Shown here in pieces: positions 48,929-57,198 of a stretch of 64,000 bases of DNA (within the stretch, counting starts at the first letter, position 1; every line of letters starts with the position of its first letter). The notes beneath the pieces are model-generated. The model ran no database searches. It had not been told where the DNA came from and saw only the letters and a list, made by a program, of their open reading frames with translations. Origin of the DNA: Verrucomicrobiota bacterium. GTDB taxonomy: Bacteria; Verrucomicrobiota; Verrucomicrobiia; Limisphaerales; J093. Both the position numbers and the translations under genes were made by a program. Where the stretch lies: contig JAOSKK010000012.1 of assembly GCA_027493615.1 (NCBI GenBank), forward strand, positions 1 through 64,000. The letters run 5' to 3'.

Positions 48929-48944
48929 GATAAAGGACGTTATC
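48929..48944. promoter_or_regulatory. Palindromic operator candidate upstream of recombinase
   Basis: GATAAAGGACGTTATC, arms GATAA/TTATC, AT-rich, 23 bp before the recombinase start. A strong AGGAGGGGG ribosome site follows at 48955. Confidence 0.45.
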
Positions 48945-48966
48945 TTTCACATAGAGGAGGGGGATC

Positions 48967-49959
48967 GTGGGGAAGGAGTTCGAGCTTGTCGCCCGGCCGG
49001 GCCCCGCGGGGCTCGCGCGTGAGACGGCGTTTGATCAGGTGCCCGGAATGGTCGCCCGCGCCGGGCCACGGGCCGCCTTCCGCTTCCTCGAGTTCTTCGC
49101 CGCGCGGATTCGCAACCGTCACACCCGCCGGGCCTACCACCGCAACGTGATCCATTTCCTGAGCTGGGCCGACTACCGGGGCTTGTCGCTCCAAACCCTC
49201 ACCTCCGTCCACGTGGCCGCTTACCTCGAGGAGATCAGTCCCGACCTGGCCAAACCTTCCGTCAAACAGCACCTGGCCGCGATTCGAATGCTCTTTGACT
49301 GGCTGACCGTCGGCGGTGTGGTCCGCCTCAACCCGGCCGATCCCGTTCGCGGACCCAAACACGTGGTCAAGAAGGGCAAGACGCCCGTGCTCACGGAGCT
49401 CGAGGCCAAGGAGCTCTTCGCCGCCATCAACACCGGCAGCCTGGTCGGACTCCGGGACCGGGCGCTGATCGCGGTGTTACTCTACAGCTTCGCCCGGATC
49501 GAAGCGGCCCTGGGACTGAACCTCGAATCCTACTACTGCCAGGGCAAGCGCTGGTGGCTCCGGCTGCACGAGAAGAACGGCAAGGTGATCGAGATGCCCT
49601 GCCACCACAAGCTGGAGGAGTACCTGGACGCGTACGTGGAGGCCGCCGGGTTGGCCGGCCAGGACAAGACGCCCCTCTTCCAGACCTTCCGGGGCCGGTC
49701 CCGACAGCTCTCGGGGCGCCGGATGCAGCCCGCCGATGCCTGGCGCATGATCCGGCGCCGCGCGGCCCGGGCCGGCATCGCGACCAGGATCGGCTGTCAC
49801 TCCTTCCGGGCCACCGGCATCACCAACTACCTGCAGAACGGCGGCAAGATCGAGACCGCGCAGCGCATGGCCGGCCACGAGTCCGCCCGCACCACCGGCC
49901 TCTACGACCGGCGGGACGACGACCTGAGTCTCGACGAAATCGAACGGATCTCGATCTGA
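48967..49959 (+). CDS. XerC/D-like tyrosine recombinase
   Basis: 330 residues from GTG 48967 behind a strong AGGAGG. Core-binding domain: FRFLEFFAARIRNRHTRRAY, then VHVAAYLEEISPDLAKPSVK. Catalytic Arg in LLYSFARIEAALGLNLE, His/Arg in GCHSFRATGITNYLQNGG, GHESARTTGLYDRRDDD with Tyr. The His-x-x-Arg box reads HSFR rather than HxLR, common in this phage-integrase group. It may resolve element multimers or integrate cassettes. Its 3' end overlaps the truncated toxin on the other strand. Confidence 0.88.
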   Translation: MGKEFELVARPGPAGLARETAFDQVPGMVARAGPRAAFRFLEFFAARIRNRHTRRAYHRNVIHFLSWADYRGLSLQTLTSVHVAAYLEEISPDLAKPSVKQHLAAIRMLFDWLTVGGVVRLNPADPVRGPKHVVKKGKTPVLTELEAKELFAAINTGSLVGLRDRALIAVLLYSFARIEAALGLNLESYYCQGKRWWLRLHEKNGKVIEMPCHHKLEEYLDAYVEAAGLAGQDKTPLFQTFRGRSRQLSGRRMQPADAWRMIRRRAARAGIATRIGCHSFRATGITNYLQNGGKIETAQRMAGHESARTTGLYDRRDDDLSLDEIERISI

Positions 49960-50012
49960 TCAAGCTGCAGCAGGTAACGAATCGGGCTGGCGTCGGCGAC
50001 AACGAGGGTCAT
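49956..50012 (-). pseudogene. Truncated DUF3368/PIN-type toxin
   Basis: ATG 50012 overlaps the antitoxin stop. It reads TLVVADASPIRYLLQLDQIE and then runs into the recombinase gene. VVADASPIRYL is the first PIN strand with its Asp; the rest of the toxin is gone. Confidence 0.68.
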
Positions 50013-50272
50013 TCGTGGTCCAGTTCCGCCAGGGACTTGCGATCGATCGCCCAATCCTCGAAGGAGTACGGCCGCTGGGCTTGGTGGTCCGCCAGGAATT
50101 GCTCGGTCTGCCACCGGTCCAGCCCCAGCGTCTGCCCGACTTGGAACCGGGAGAGCTTGCCCGTGCGGTAGGCCTCGGCGGCATACGCCTCCAGCAATTG
50201 ACGGGGTATCTCCCCTTCGGCCCCCATCTGGCTGGCCAGGGAGTCCGGCAGTCTTACCACGACTTCAACCAT
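50009..50272 (-). CDS. UPF0175-type antitoxin
   Basis: 87 residues (VEVVVRLPDSLASQMGAEGE, then LLEAYAAEAYRTGKLSRFQV and GQTLGLDRWQTEQFLADHQA). UPF0175 proteins are small helical antitoxins paired with DUF3368 PIN toxins. Here the toxin is truncated to about 19 residues, so the antitoxin is orphaned. Intact. Confidence 0.8.
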   Translation of the reverse strand: MVEVVVRLPDSLASQMGAEGEIPRQLLEAYAAEAYRTGKLSRFQVGQTLGLDRWQTEQFLADHQAQRPYSFEDWAIDRKSLAELDHE

Positions 50273-50452
50273 ATCGATTCACCCACGGTTCCTGGGACTG
50301 GTTCGAGTATACGACACCATGGCGCCCCACGACAATTGGCCCGGCACGGGCACGGCGGCGGGTGCAGCACTGGCTCGCTCGTTCCGGGGCAGCCACGACT
50401 CCACTTCCCTACCGCCTCGGCCTGTGCTATGCGGACATCAGGGGGGCAAGCA

Positions 50453-51418
50453 ATGCTCGATCGCCGAGAGGAACTCCAGAGGTTCAAACAGGACATTGAC
50501 CTCGTCCAATACGCCGCCGCGGCGGGGTACGAACTCGACCGCCGCGCCTCCTGCCGCAGTTCCGTGGCCCTGCGCCATCCGAACGGCGACAAGATCATCG
50601 TCGCGCGCGACCCCGAGGGGCACTGGGTCTACTTCTCGGTGCGCGACGCTCACGACCACGGCACGATCATTGATTTCGTCCAGCGCCGACGCGGCCTCTC
50701 ACTCGGAGAGGTCCGCCAGGAACTGCGCCGCTGGCTTTGGAGCGGTCACTCCCCGCCCCTCTCGTTTGCGGACGCGGGGACCCGCCTGCCGTCCCTGTGT
50801 CCACGCGTCGCGAGAGACCTCGAAGGGGTTCGCGTTCGTTTCGAGGCCATGCAGCCCATTGCCGGCCATCATGCCTACCTGGAGAACGAACGCGCCATTC
50901 CGCCCGACGTTCTCGGCCACCCTCGCTTCGCCGGCTACATCCGCACAGATGCCCGGGGCAACGCCGTGTTTCCCCACTGGAACCGCGATGGGATCTGCGG
51001 GTACGAGCTGAAGAACCACGGCTTCACCGGGTTTGCGCCCGGTGGCGAAAAGGGTCTGTGGCTGAGCGCGACCACGGACCAGGACACCGCGCTCGTGATC
51101 GCGGAATCGGCGATTGACGCCCTCAGCCACTTCGCCTTGCGCCGAGCGGCGACCTACCGCTACGCGAGCATTGCGGGCACACTCAACCACGCACAACCGG
51201 AGCTGTTGCGCCAAGCAGCCGCCAGTCTCCCGCCGGGAGGCGCCGTTATCCTCGCGACCGACAACGACGCCGGCGGCGACAAACTCCTGGCCACACTCCG
51301 CGGGGTGCTGGCGGGGGTTCGAGCCGACGGTGCGGATGCTGGAAGACCGACCGGAGATGCGAGGGGCGGACTGGAACGACGTCTTGCGCGCCGCGCGCGC
51401 ACCCGCCGGGGGCGGTAG
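50453..51418 (+). CDS. Toprim-domain protein (primase-like, DUF3991-type), late frameshift
   Basis: From ATG 50453, behind GGGGGG. N-terminus ELQRFKQDIDLVQYAAAAGY is the usual start of this group; DAHDHGTIIDFVQRRRGLSL is the divergent zinc-finger-like part. Toprim: ALVIAESAIDALSHFALRRA (Glu) and GGAVILATDNDAGGDKLLAT (DxD-like). Near 51320 the frame shifts and continues MLEDRPEMRGADWNDVLRAA, the usual end; in that frame the stop is at 51644. Such proteins occur on conjugative elements, probably priming the transferred strand. Confidence 0.78.
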   Translation: MLDRREELQRFKQDIDLVQYAAAAGYELDRRASCRSSVALRHPNGDKIIVARDPEGHWVYFSVRDAHDHGTIIDFVQRRRGLSLGEVRQELRRWLWSGHSPPLSFADAGTRLPSLCPRVARDLEGVRVRFEAMQPIAGHHAYLENERAIPPDVLGHPRFAGYIRTDARGNAVFPHWNRDGICGYELKNHGFTGFAPGGEKGLWLSATTDQDTALVIAESAIDALSHFALRRAATYRYASIAGTLNHAQPELLRQAAASLPPGGAVILATDNDAGGDKLLATLRGVLAGVRADGADAGRPTGDARGGLERRLARRARTRRGR

Positions 51419-51602
51419 GAAGAAGAACCATTCGAAGGGCCCGATTGATCCGAGGACGCTGGCCCGGCCGTCGTGGATACCCTGGGACCGGTCCTGCGGC
51501 CCGTGCTGCTCTCGTGGCGGGTGCGCTTGTGGAGCGAAGGGTCTGCTCCACTCATGTAGGCCGTCGTGCCAGGGGACGGTCCTCGGGCCACCTTTCCGTC
51601 GG

Positions 51603-51625
51603 TGGGTGTTATCGGGTAACACCCA
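51603..51625. repeat. 23-bp palindrome, left
   Basis: TGGGTGTTATCGGGTAACAC plus CCA. It is the reverse complement of the copy at 51672-51694. Confidence 0.85.
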
Positions 51626-51671
51626 GCGGCTACTGCGTCGTTGAACGAGGTGTAAAGGACGGCAAACGGAC

Positions 51672-51694
51672 TGGGTGTTACCCGATAACACCCA
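51672..51694. repeat. 23-bp palindrome, right
   Basis: TGGGTGTTACCCGATAACAC plus CCA. Each copy is itself nearly palindromic (GGGTGTTA / TAACACCC), and the pair is a perfect inverted repeat, 69 bp start to start. Confidence 0.85.
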
Positions 51695-52213
51695 GAAGGC
51701 CTTTCTCGGTCAGTTTCAGCGGGTTGTGGTCGCGTGGGGTGGGGGCGGAAGCGCTCGCATGGCGGTGGGTAGCAGCCAGAAGATCCCCACGGCCCGGATC
51801 AACCACCCTGCGCTGGGCTTCCACAACTTTCACCAGACCGACACTTGCCCGAGCCACCCTGGCCCCAAACCGATTGGCGCGATGGTCCGCGATGGACATC
51901 CAAAGCAACGTCGGCACCAGGTTTGACGCGACGGATCACCGACCGGCTACCACGAGGCTGCAGTCACAGGAAAGGCCCGTTTCCACCGCGTTCTCGGCAC
52001 AGGAGCGTGGCCCATGTCGCCCGGTGCGATGCTGGTCCCACGGGTAGCCGTTGTGCTCGCGCTCAGGGAGTGAATCCGAACAGGAACGACGTGAGGGTGC
52101 GACGGTTCAGACCAGTCCAGCAGCCTGATGCCAGGCGATGGCACACCTCCCGACGGCCTGCAAGGGATAGAGAATCCGCCTGGGGCCCCGGACGCCGTTA
52201 GGAAGCGCGATGC
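51695..52213. other. Gap, no supported gene
   Basis: Short frames only, on both strands. No RNA gene recognised. It lies right of the paired palindromes. Confidence 0.45.
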
Positions 52214-52483
52214 TTAGCGATGCTTAGGGTGGTGCTCGCGAAACACCGCCGGCTGGCTGCGATTCGCCTCGCGGGGGACTTGCGCACCGAAGTGCCTGGC
52301 GGAGCTGGCGATGGTTTCAACGTTCGGTTGGTGGGAAGCGACCTCCTCGGCAACGTTCCCCGGCAAGCCTTCCAGGCGCTCGTTGGCGGCGACGAAGTCC
52401 AGGTCCGCCTGCAAGGCTCGGGCCGGCCGGGGCAGGGTTGCGGCCGTGGCCGGTCTTGCGGCATGCTTGGTGGTCGTCAGCAT
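52214..52483 (-). CDS. Hypothetical small protein, divergent from Fic
   Basis: 89 residues from ATG 52483 (MLTTTKHAARPATAATLPRP, then ARALQADLDFVAANERLEGL). Low-complexity N-terminus; the rest is a plausible helical soluble protein. Family unknown. It is not an evident Fic antitoxin: no inhibitory (S/T)xxxE(G/N) helix is visible. Confidence 0.4.
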   Translation of the reverse strand: MLTTTKHAARPATAATLPRPARALQADLDFVAANERLEGLPGNVAEEVASHQPNVETIASSARHFGAQVPREANRSQPAVFREHHPKHR

Positions 52484-52517
52484 GGTCGTAGTATCGGTCA
52501 GGGCGAGGTAGCAGTCA

Positions 52518-53234
52518 ATGATGCCGGCAGTTGAAGGTGGCCCCTCACCACACAGGTGGAATCAAATCAGACGGTTGCCGCTGCAGCCGGCCATCCGGAC
52601 GCTGGAGCTGTACGAACGGGCCGTGATGATCGGAACCTTGGATGCCCTGGAGTTTCTGCGAGGCATCGACCCGGTCCGGGCTCTCTCGGTGGCTGACATC
52701 CGGCACGTGCATTACCGGATCTTCAGTGAAGTCCATCCCTGGGCAGGCGAGTTCCGCAGCGTGGGCCAGATGGCCACCATCGGGGGCTTCCCCACCGCTG
52801 AACCGTACCGGATTGTGCGCGAACTGGACCTGGCCCTGTTCCAGTCCGCCGAGATGTTGGCCGGGGCGCTGTCGGCTCGTGATCCGCAACGGACGATCGC
52901 GGCCCTGGGCTTCTTCCACGTGCGTTATGAGCGCGTCCACCCGTTCTTGGACGGGAACGGGAGGTCGGGTCGCGCGATCCTGGCCGTTCAGTTCGAGAAG
53001 CTGTTTGGCACCTTGCCACGTTTCACGGATCAGTGCGGCTACCGGGAGGCGATGCGCGCCGGCAATCGGAAGGACCTGGCACCGTTGATCAACTACCTAG
53101 GCGGGTCGGTGGCCGTGCCGGCAGCGGCCGCGCCGTGGCTCGCGCCGTTCCAGGTTAGTCCGCGGTTCCTGGAAACGGCCGAGGGCCAGCCCACGTTCGA
53201 GGAGGACCTTGCTTGGTCGCGTGGCGGATGCTGA
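52518..53234 (+). CDS. Fic/DOC-family protein
   Basis: 238 residues from ATG 52518. The active motif is HPFLDGNGRSGRAIL (His, then GNGRxxR). LSVADIRHVHYRIFSEVHPW, AGEFRSVGQMATIGGF and FFHVRYERVHPF complete the Fic fold. The chemistry is likely AMPylation (transfer of AMP to a target protein). No inhibitory helix with the (S/T)xxxE(G/N) motif is evident at either end, so it may be a toxin or depend on a separate antitoxin. The C-terminal 40 residues are disordered. Intact. Confidence 0.85.
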   Translation: MMPAVEGGPSPHRWNQIRRLPLQPAIRTLELYERAVMIGTLDALEFLRGIDPVRALSVADIRHVHYRIFSEVHPWAGEFRSVGQMATIGGFPTAEPYRIVRELDLALFQSAEMLAGALSARDPQRTIAALGFFHVRYERVHPFLDGNGRSGRAILAVQFEKLFGTLPRFTDQCGYREAMRAGNRKDLAPLINYLGGSVAVPAAAAPWLAPFQVSPRFLETAEGQPTFEEDLAWSRGGC

Positions 53235-53528
53235 GCGCGCCTGCCTCGGTTCGCAGCGCCCGCCGTTCCGGCGTGCCCTTGCTTTGGAGAAGAAGGGTCG
53301 AGGATTGTTTGTTCGGCACAATTCCACGATGCCGTGCGACCTTGATGGCGCAAATCGCGGAGTCAGGTGGCGAGGGGCGTCGGTGAGCGCCCGTTCGGCC
53401 TGTCCCACAGGGCCTTGTTCAGGTTGGCGTCGGAGTCAATGCCCCGGATGGCAGGAACTGATCGGAGTCGCCACCGCTGCTCCGGACGATGGTCGGACAT
53501 CCCGGTCCGGTTGGGCTTTTCCACGATG

Positions 53529-54116
53529 CTATTGCTCGACCGTATGAACCCGTAGTGGCGCTGTGCGCCGGCCTACCATTGTCGGCGGCCCTGCCGGCGC
53601 AACCCCCTGTGGTGCAGGAGCGACGCCGGGAGCGGACGAGGGGCGCTCGGGAAGCGGCGGCCCCGCGGTTGCCGGGAGGTCAAACTCGAATTGGGCCCGC
53701 GGCGAGCGAAGGTCCCGCCAATAGTTCGCCGGGTCCGAGGGAAGCCGCTCGACGTGAAACGGCGACGCCAGCTCAACGACGGCGGGACCTTGAAGGACGA
53801 CGGCAGCTTGACCGCGGAACTGGGCCCAGCCCTCCGGGGCGGTATTACGGCCGGCGAGGGCATCCAGCGAGACCACGACCACCCCAACCCTCCGTTCGAA
53901 CTCGCGCAACCGGCCTTCGAAGAAGAAGGGCACAGCGCCGGGCTGGTTGCCGTCGGGCAGGATCAGATGCGGCACTTGGAGGAAACGGAGCGGCCGACCT
54001 AACGTCGGGATGCCTGGGGCAAATGCCTTCCCCGCGACGCGCACGTCGTCGCCGACGAACCGGGCCAGGAGAAGGTCGATGGGCCAGGCTTGTCGTGAGG
54101 TTCGATGGACGCTCAT
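53529..54116 (-). CDS. Hypothetical protein
   Basis: 195 residues from ATG 54116 (MSVHRTSRQAWPIDLLLARF, then VGDDVRVAGKAFAPGIPTLG, LRFLQVPHLILPDGNQPGAV). Beta-rich, soluble-looking middle and a Pro-rich disordered tail. Family not recognised. It lies between Fic and the integrase region. Intact. Confidence 0.5.
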   Translation of the reverse strand: MSVHRTSRQAWPIDLLLARFVGDDVRVAGKAFAPGIPTLGRPLRFLQVPHLILPDGNQPGAVPFFFEGRLREFERRVGVVVVSLDALAGRNTAPEGWAQFRGQAAVVLQGPAVVELASPFHVERLPSDPANYWRDLRSPRAQFEFDLPATAGPPLPERPSSAPGVAPAPQGVAPAGPPTMVGRRTAPLRVHTVEQ

Positions 54117-54357
54117 GACAGACGTTATGCCGGCTTGAGGCAACCTCGAGCGCGTAGCGCGCCCGGGGAGAGATCACGCCGTCCGGCCGTGTACGCGGGC
54201 GTGTTTCCTGCAACCTCTCACCGGTCAACGTCGGATAGTCACCCGACGGCCTTGAGGGCAGTACGCGGGTGGCTGTGCCGCCGCAGATTGTCCGGGCTCA
54301 AATCAGAAACCGACGACCGGTCTCCGATGACAGGTTTGGCCGTCCGCAGGCGCAACG

Positions 54358-54612
54358 ATGAAGCTCGCAGACATGCTGAGGAACACGGTGCGGGTCGAGC
54401 CGATGCTGGTCCGCCCGGACCAGGCCGCGCTGATCCTCGGGAGCATCGAGCTGTTGGACGATCTGACGTCGGCGGGTTGGCTGGAGCCGGTGGTCAACCG
54501 CAAGCGGTTGAAACTCTTTTCCGTCGCCGATCTGCAGGGCTGCGTGGCTCGCCTGCAGGCGGGTGAATCCCTGCCGGACGAGGCGGGCCTGAGCTCAGGC
54601 GATCACCCCTGA
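54358..54612 (+). CDS. Small helix-turn-helix, excisionase-like protein
   Basis: 84 residues from ATG 54358 (MLVRPDQAALILGSIELLDD, then LTSAGWLEPVVNRKRLKLFS and VADLQGCVARLQAGES). The pattern Pro..AA.IL...LL..L...GWL.P.V...+..LF...DL is that of small winged-helix excisionase or MerR-type DNA-binding proteins. Convergent with and overlapping the integrase 3' end by 10 bp, so it may direct excision. Confidence 0.62.
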   Translation: MKLADMLRNTVRVEPMLVRPDQAALILGSIELLDDLTSAGWLEPVVNRKRLKLFSVADLQGCVARLQAGESLPDEAGLSSGDHP

Positions 54613-55623
54613 GCGGTGGTGGCCAATTCGATATCGGGATCAATCGGCAGCAGTTTGGCGTAGTGCTTCTGGGTCGTGGCGACCTCGTCGCCCATCCAGA
54701 TGGCGATCTTGTAGATCGAGCAGCCGCGGCTGGCCAGGAGGCTGCCGAAGGTGTGGCGCATGATGTGGGGCGTCACCCAGCGGAAGCCCAGCGGTTCGAG
54801 GTAGCGGTAGTAGGGGCGGTCGAAGTCGTAGCGGTAGAGCGATTTGCCCTGCTCGACGTCGGGCCGGAGCATGAACGGGGCGGGCTTGCCGTACCCGGCG
54901 AGGGAACTCCCGGAATTCCTTGGTCAGCGGGACCGTTCGCTCCTCCTTGTCCTTGGGCTCGAAGGTCGGGGTCTTCCTGACGTGGAGCAGCCCCTGGTCG
55001 AGATCGAACCAGTCGGGGCGGGCCTGAATGATCTCGTTCTTCCGGAGCCCCGCATGGAAGCCGCAGTAGAGGACGAAGCTCAGCTCGCCGGTAGGGGCCT
55101 CCGCGATGATCCGGTCGCGTTCGGCGAACGTGCAGAACCGGCGCCGGGGCGTGGACACCACGCGGCCCATCCGAACCTCGGCCGCTGGGTTGTCGCGTCG
55201 AAGCGCCTGCTGCACGGCCCAACCGAAGAAGGACCGCAGCGCCATCACGTAGGTCTGCGCACTCCCTTCCTTGATCGTCTGGCGTTGCTCGTCGTAGAAG
55301 CGCTGGAGGTCCTCCGCCGTGATGGAGGCCGTGTCCAGCCAGCCGATCCAGTCGCCGAACTTGCGCAGGATGGCGCCTTTGCTGTCCGCGGTGGCCGCCG
55401 TGAAATTATGGTGCGCCAGTTGGTAGGTCAGGAAGGCGTCAATGTCCGCAGCCAAGCCTTCGGTCGGATTGAGGCTCGGGCGCTTGATGATCTGAGCCGC
55501 CCGCTGGACCGCAAGCACGTAATCCGGTGTCTTGAGCGATACGTAAACGCGACGGCCGTTCTCCTGGTGAGCGAACCAGAAGATCCGGCCCCGCTGATAT
55601 AGGCCCCGGATTTTCTGTCCCAT
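54603..55623 (-). CDS. Phage-type integrase, one frameshift
   Basis: About 339 residues from ATG 55623. N-terminal arm-binding domain: KIRGLYQRGRIFWFAHQENG. Core-binding domain: DIDAFLTYQLAHHNFTAATA. Catalytic Arg in YCGFHAGLRKNEIIQARPDW; after a shift near 54900, HIMRHTFGSLLASRGCSIYK; then IAIWMGDEVATTQKHYAKLL with Tyr. GD stands where GH is usual. It is the gene nearest the tRNA, apart from a lone arm-domain gene, on the side expected for a tRNA-borne integration site. Confidence 0.85.
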
Positions 55624-55626
55624 GGC

Positions 55627-55968
55627 TTAAGGGTTCGAGGTCCGGAGGGACGCCTGGACGGCAGCGTTGATCTGGTCCGCTTTGGTGGCTGCGTCGTGGG
55701 TTTCAGCGGTGTTGAGGCAGATGTGGAAATGGACCCAGTAAACGCCCCTCTTGACCTCCATGCGCCGCCAGACGGGTGGCGGGTCCTCCCGATCCAGTGC
55801 CGCGCGGAGGTCCTTCACCCTGGCGAGGGCCAGCCGCGGATCGTTGGTCTCGAGCGAGACCCAGCGACGCCGGCCCTCTTTCTGATGGGCGAACCAAAAG
55901 GTATTGCCTCGGCGGTAGAGCCCGCGTAGCTTCTGCGCCGTGACAGTCTGGGACGACAGTTTACTCAT
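55627..55968 (-). CDS. Lone integrase arm-domain-like protein
   Basis: 113 residues from ATG 55968. KLRGLYRRGNTFWFAHQKEG followed by RRRWVSLETNDPRLALARVK matches the N-terminus of the neighbouring integrase (KIRGLYQRGRIFWFAHQENG) and nothing of its catalytic part; the rest (VYWVHFHICLNTAETHDAAT) is different. It stops 3 bp before the integrase start, so they are co-transcribed. It may bind arm sites as an accessory factor or be a truncated relic. Confidence 0.62.
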   Translation of the reverse strand: MSKLSSQTVTAQKLRGLYRRGNTFWFAHQKEGRRRWVSLETNDPRLALARVKDLRAALDREDPPPVWRRMEVKRGVYWVHFHICLNTAETHDAATKADQINAAVQASLRTSNP

Positions 55969-56075
55969 CGCGCCGGGCAGCGGTTGGCTGCGGCGAGAAA
56001 GTGTTACAGTGACTGTCACATTCGTCAAGTCCAAGGGAGGTTATGGGCCCCTATGGGTTTGCGTAAGTCATTGAT

Positions 56076-56150
56076 GCGCGCTTAGCTCAGTGGAAGAGCA
56101 CTTCCTTCACACGGAAGGGGTCGCAGGTTCAAGTCCTGCAGCGCGCACCA
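56076..56150 (+). tRNA. tRNA-Val (anticodon CAC)
   Basis: Acceptor GCGCGCT pairs with AGCGCGC; D-arm GCTC..GAGC; anticodon stem CTTCC/GGAAG with loop TTCACAC giving CAC; T-arm GCAGG-TTCAAGT-CCTGC; 3' ACCA is encoded. All arms pair. It lies beside the integrase, a usual attachment site. Confidence 0.95.
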
Positions 56151-56154
56151 TCAA

Positions 56155-57183
56155 CTACCCGCCGTACATCGCCAGGATGTTTTCCGGCGGGACGTCCGGC
56201 TGGAACAGATGCGCCGGGCCAAGGATGTACCCGCCTCGACCCCCAGGGATCTCGCAGTAACGGGCCGCCTCGGCCGCCACCTCACCCGGCGTGCCCGACG
56301 GCAGCAACCGTTGCATGTCCATGCCCCCGTGGAACGCCAACCGTCCGCCAAAGGCTGCCTGCAATGCCTCGGGTGCCATCGCGGGCCCGGTCGGTTGGAT
56401 CGGGTCCAGCACGTCCACGCCCAGAGCGATCAGATCGGGGATGAAATCCTGGACCGACCCGCAACTGTGGAAGAGCACGCGCCCTCTCAAGCCGTGGATG
56501 CAGGTGATCATCTCGCGGAGGTACGGCGCGGCGAACGCACGGAACATCGGCAGGGAGATCAGCGGCCCGTGCTGGGTCCCCAGATCGCTGATGAGCAGGT
56601 ACAGGTCGATGCGACCCCGCGTAAGCTCCGCGGCGCGCGTGTAATCTTCGATGTAGAAATCGGTGAACCGCCGGCACAGCCAGTGCACCCAATCGGGACG
56701 TTCCACCAAGTCGACGAGGAATTCCTCCCAACCCCGGACGAGCGCCGGCCGTTGCCAGACATCGGCGAAACCGTAGAGCAGGGCGTGGTCGTCGTGGGCT
56801 CGGCACTGTGCGGCGAGCCGGGAGCGGTCGAGGTCGTCGGGGGTGTGGCCAGGGGGAAGGCTTCCAGCTCCGCCAGACTGCGGGCGCCGGCCAGCGCGCC
56901 TTTGCCATCTTCGCGCATCGGGCCCCAGGGCGTCGGTTGATAGACGTAGCGTTCGCCCCAGAAGTTCTGAAACCGACCGGGCTGGAACTCGCGTTCGGGG
57001 AGGCGGCGCGGCCTCGAGGTGGCGGAGGTCGATGCCGAGGTCGGTCAACACACGCTCGCGGTCGTGGTGTCCGAGGTGGCGGAGCAGACGGTTCCACGCG
57101 GGCGGTTCGGCCCAGAAATCGCGCGGGGTACGGTCGGGTCGCTGGTGGTTCAGGGCCGCCAGTACGCGTTCACGGGATGACAT
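56155..57183 (-). CDS. Uroporphyrinogen decarboxylase (URO-D) family protein, frameshifts
   Basis: About 342 residues from ATG 57183 (MSSRERVLAALNHQRPDRTP). DLYLLISDLGTQHGPLISLP, then FHSCGSVQDFIPDLIALGVD and LDPIQPTGPAMAPEALQAAF mark the URO-D barrel. Between about 57010 and 56830 the frame is shifted out and back: the correct reading there includes MREDGKGALAGARSLAELEA. This subfamily is not HemE; it resembles MtaA/CmuA-like methyltransferase or unknown URO-D proteins common in this group. Substrate unknown. Confidence 0.8.
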   Translation of the reverse strand: MSSRERVLAALNHQRPDRTPRDFWAEPPAWNRLLRHLGHHDRERVLTDLGIDLRHLEAAPPPRTRVPARSVSELLGRTLRLSTDALGPDARRWQRRAGRRPQSGGAGSLPPGHTPDDLDRSRLAAQCRAHDDHALLYGFADVWQRPALVRGWEEFLVDLVERPDWVHWLCRRFTDFYIEDYTRAAELTRGRIDLYLLISDLGTQHGPLISLPMFRAFAAPYLREMITCIHGLRGRVLFHSCGSVQDFIPDLIALGVDVLDPIQPTGPAMAPEALQAAFGGRLAFHGGMDMQRLLPSGTPGEVAAEAARYCEIPGGRGGYILGPAHLFQPDVPPENILAMYGG

Positions 57184-57198
57184 GGCAGCGGACATGCG

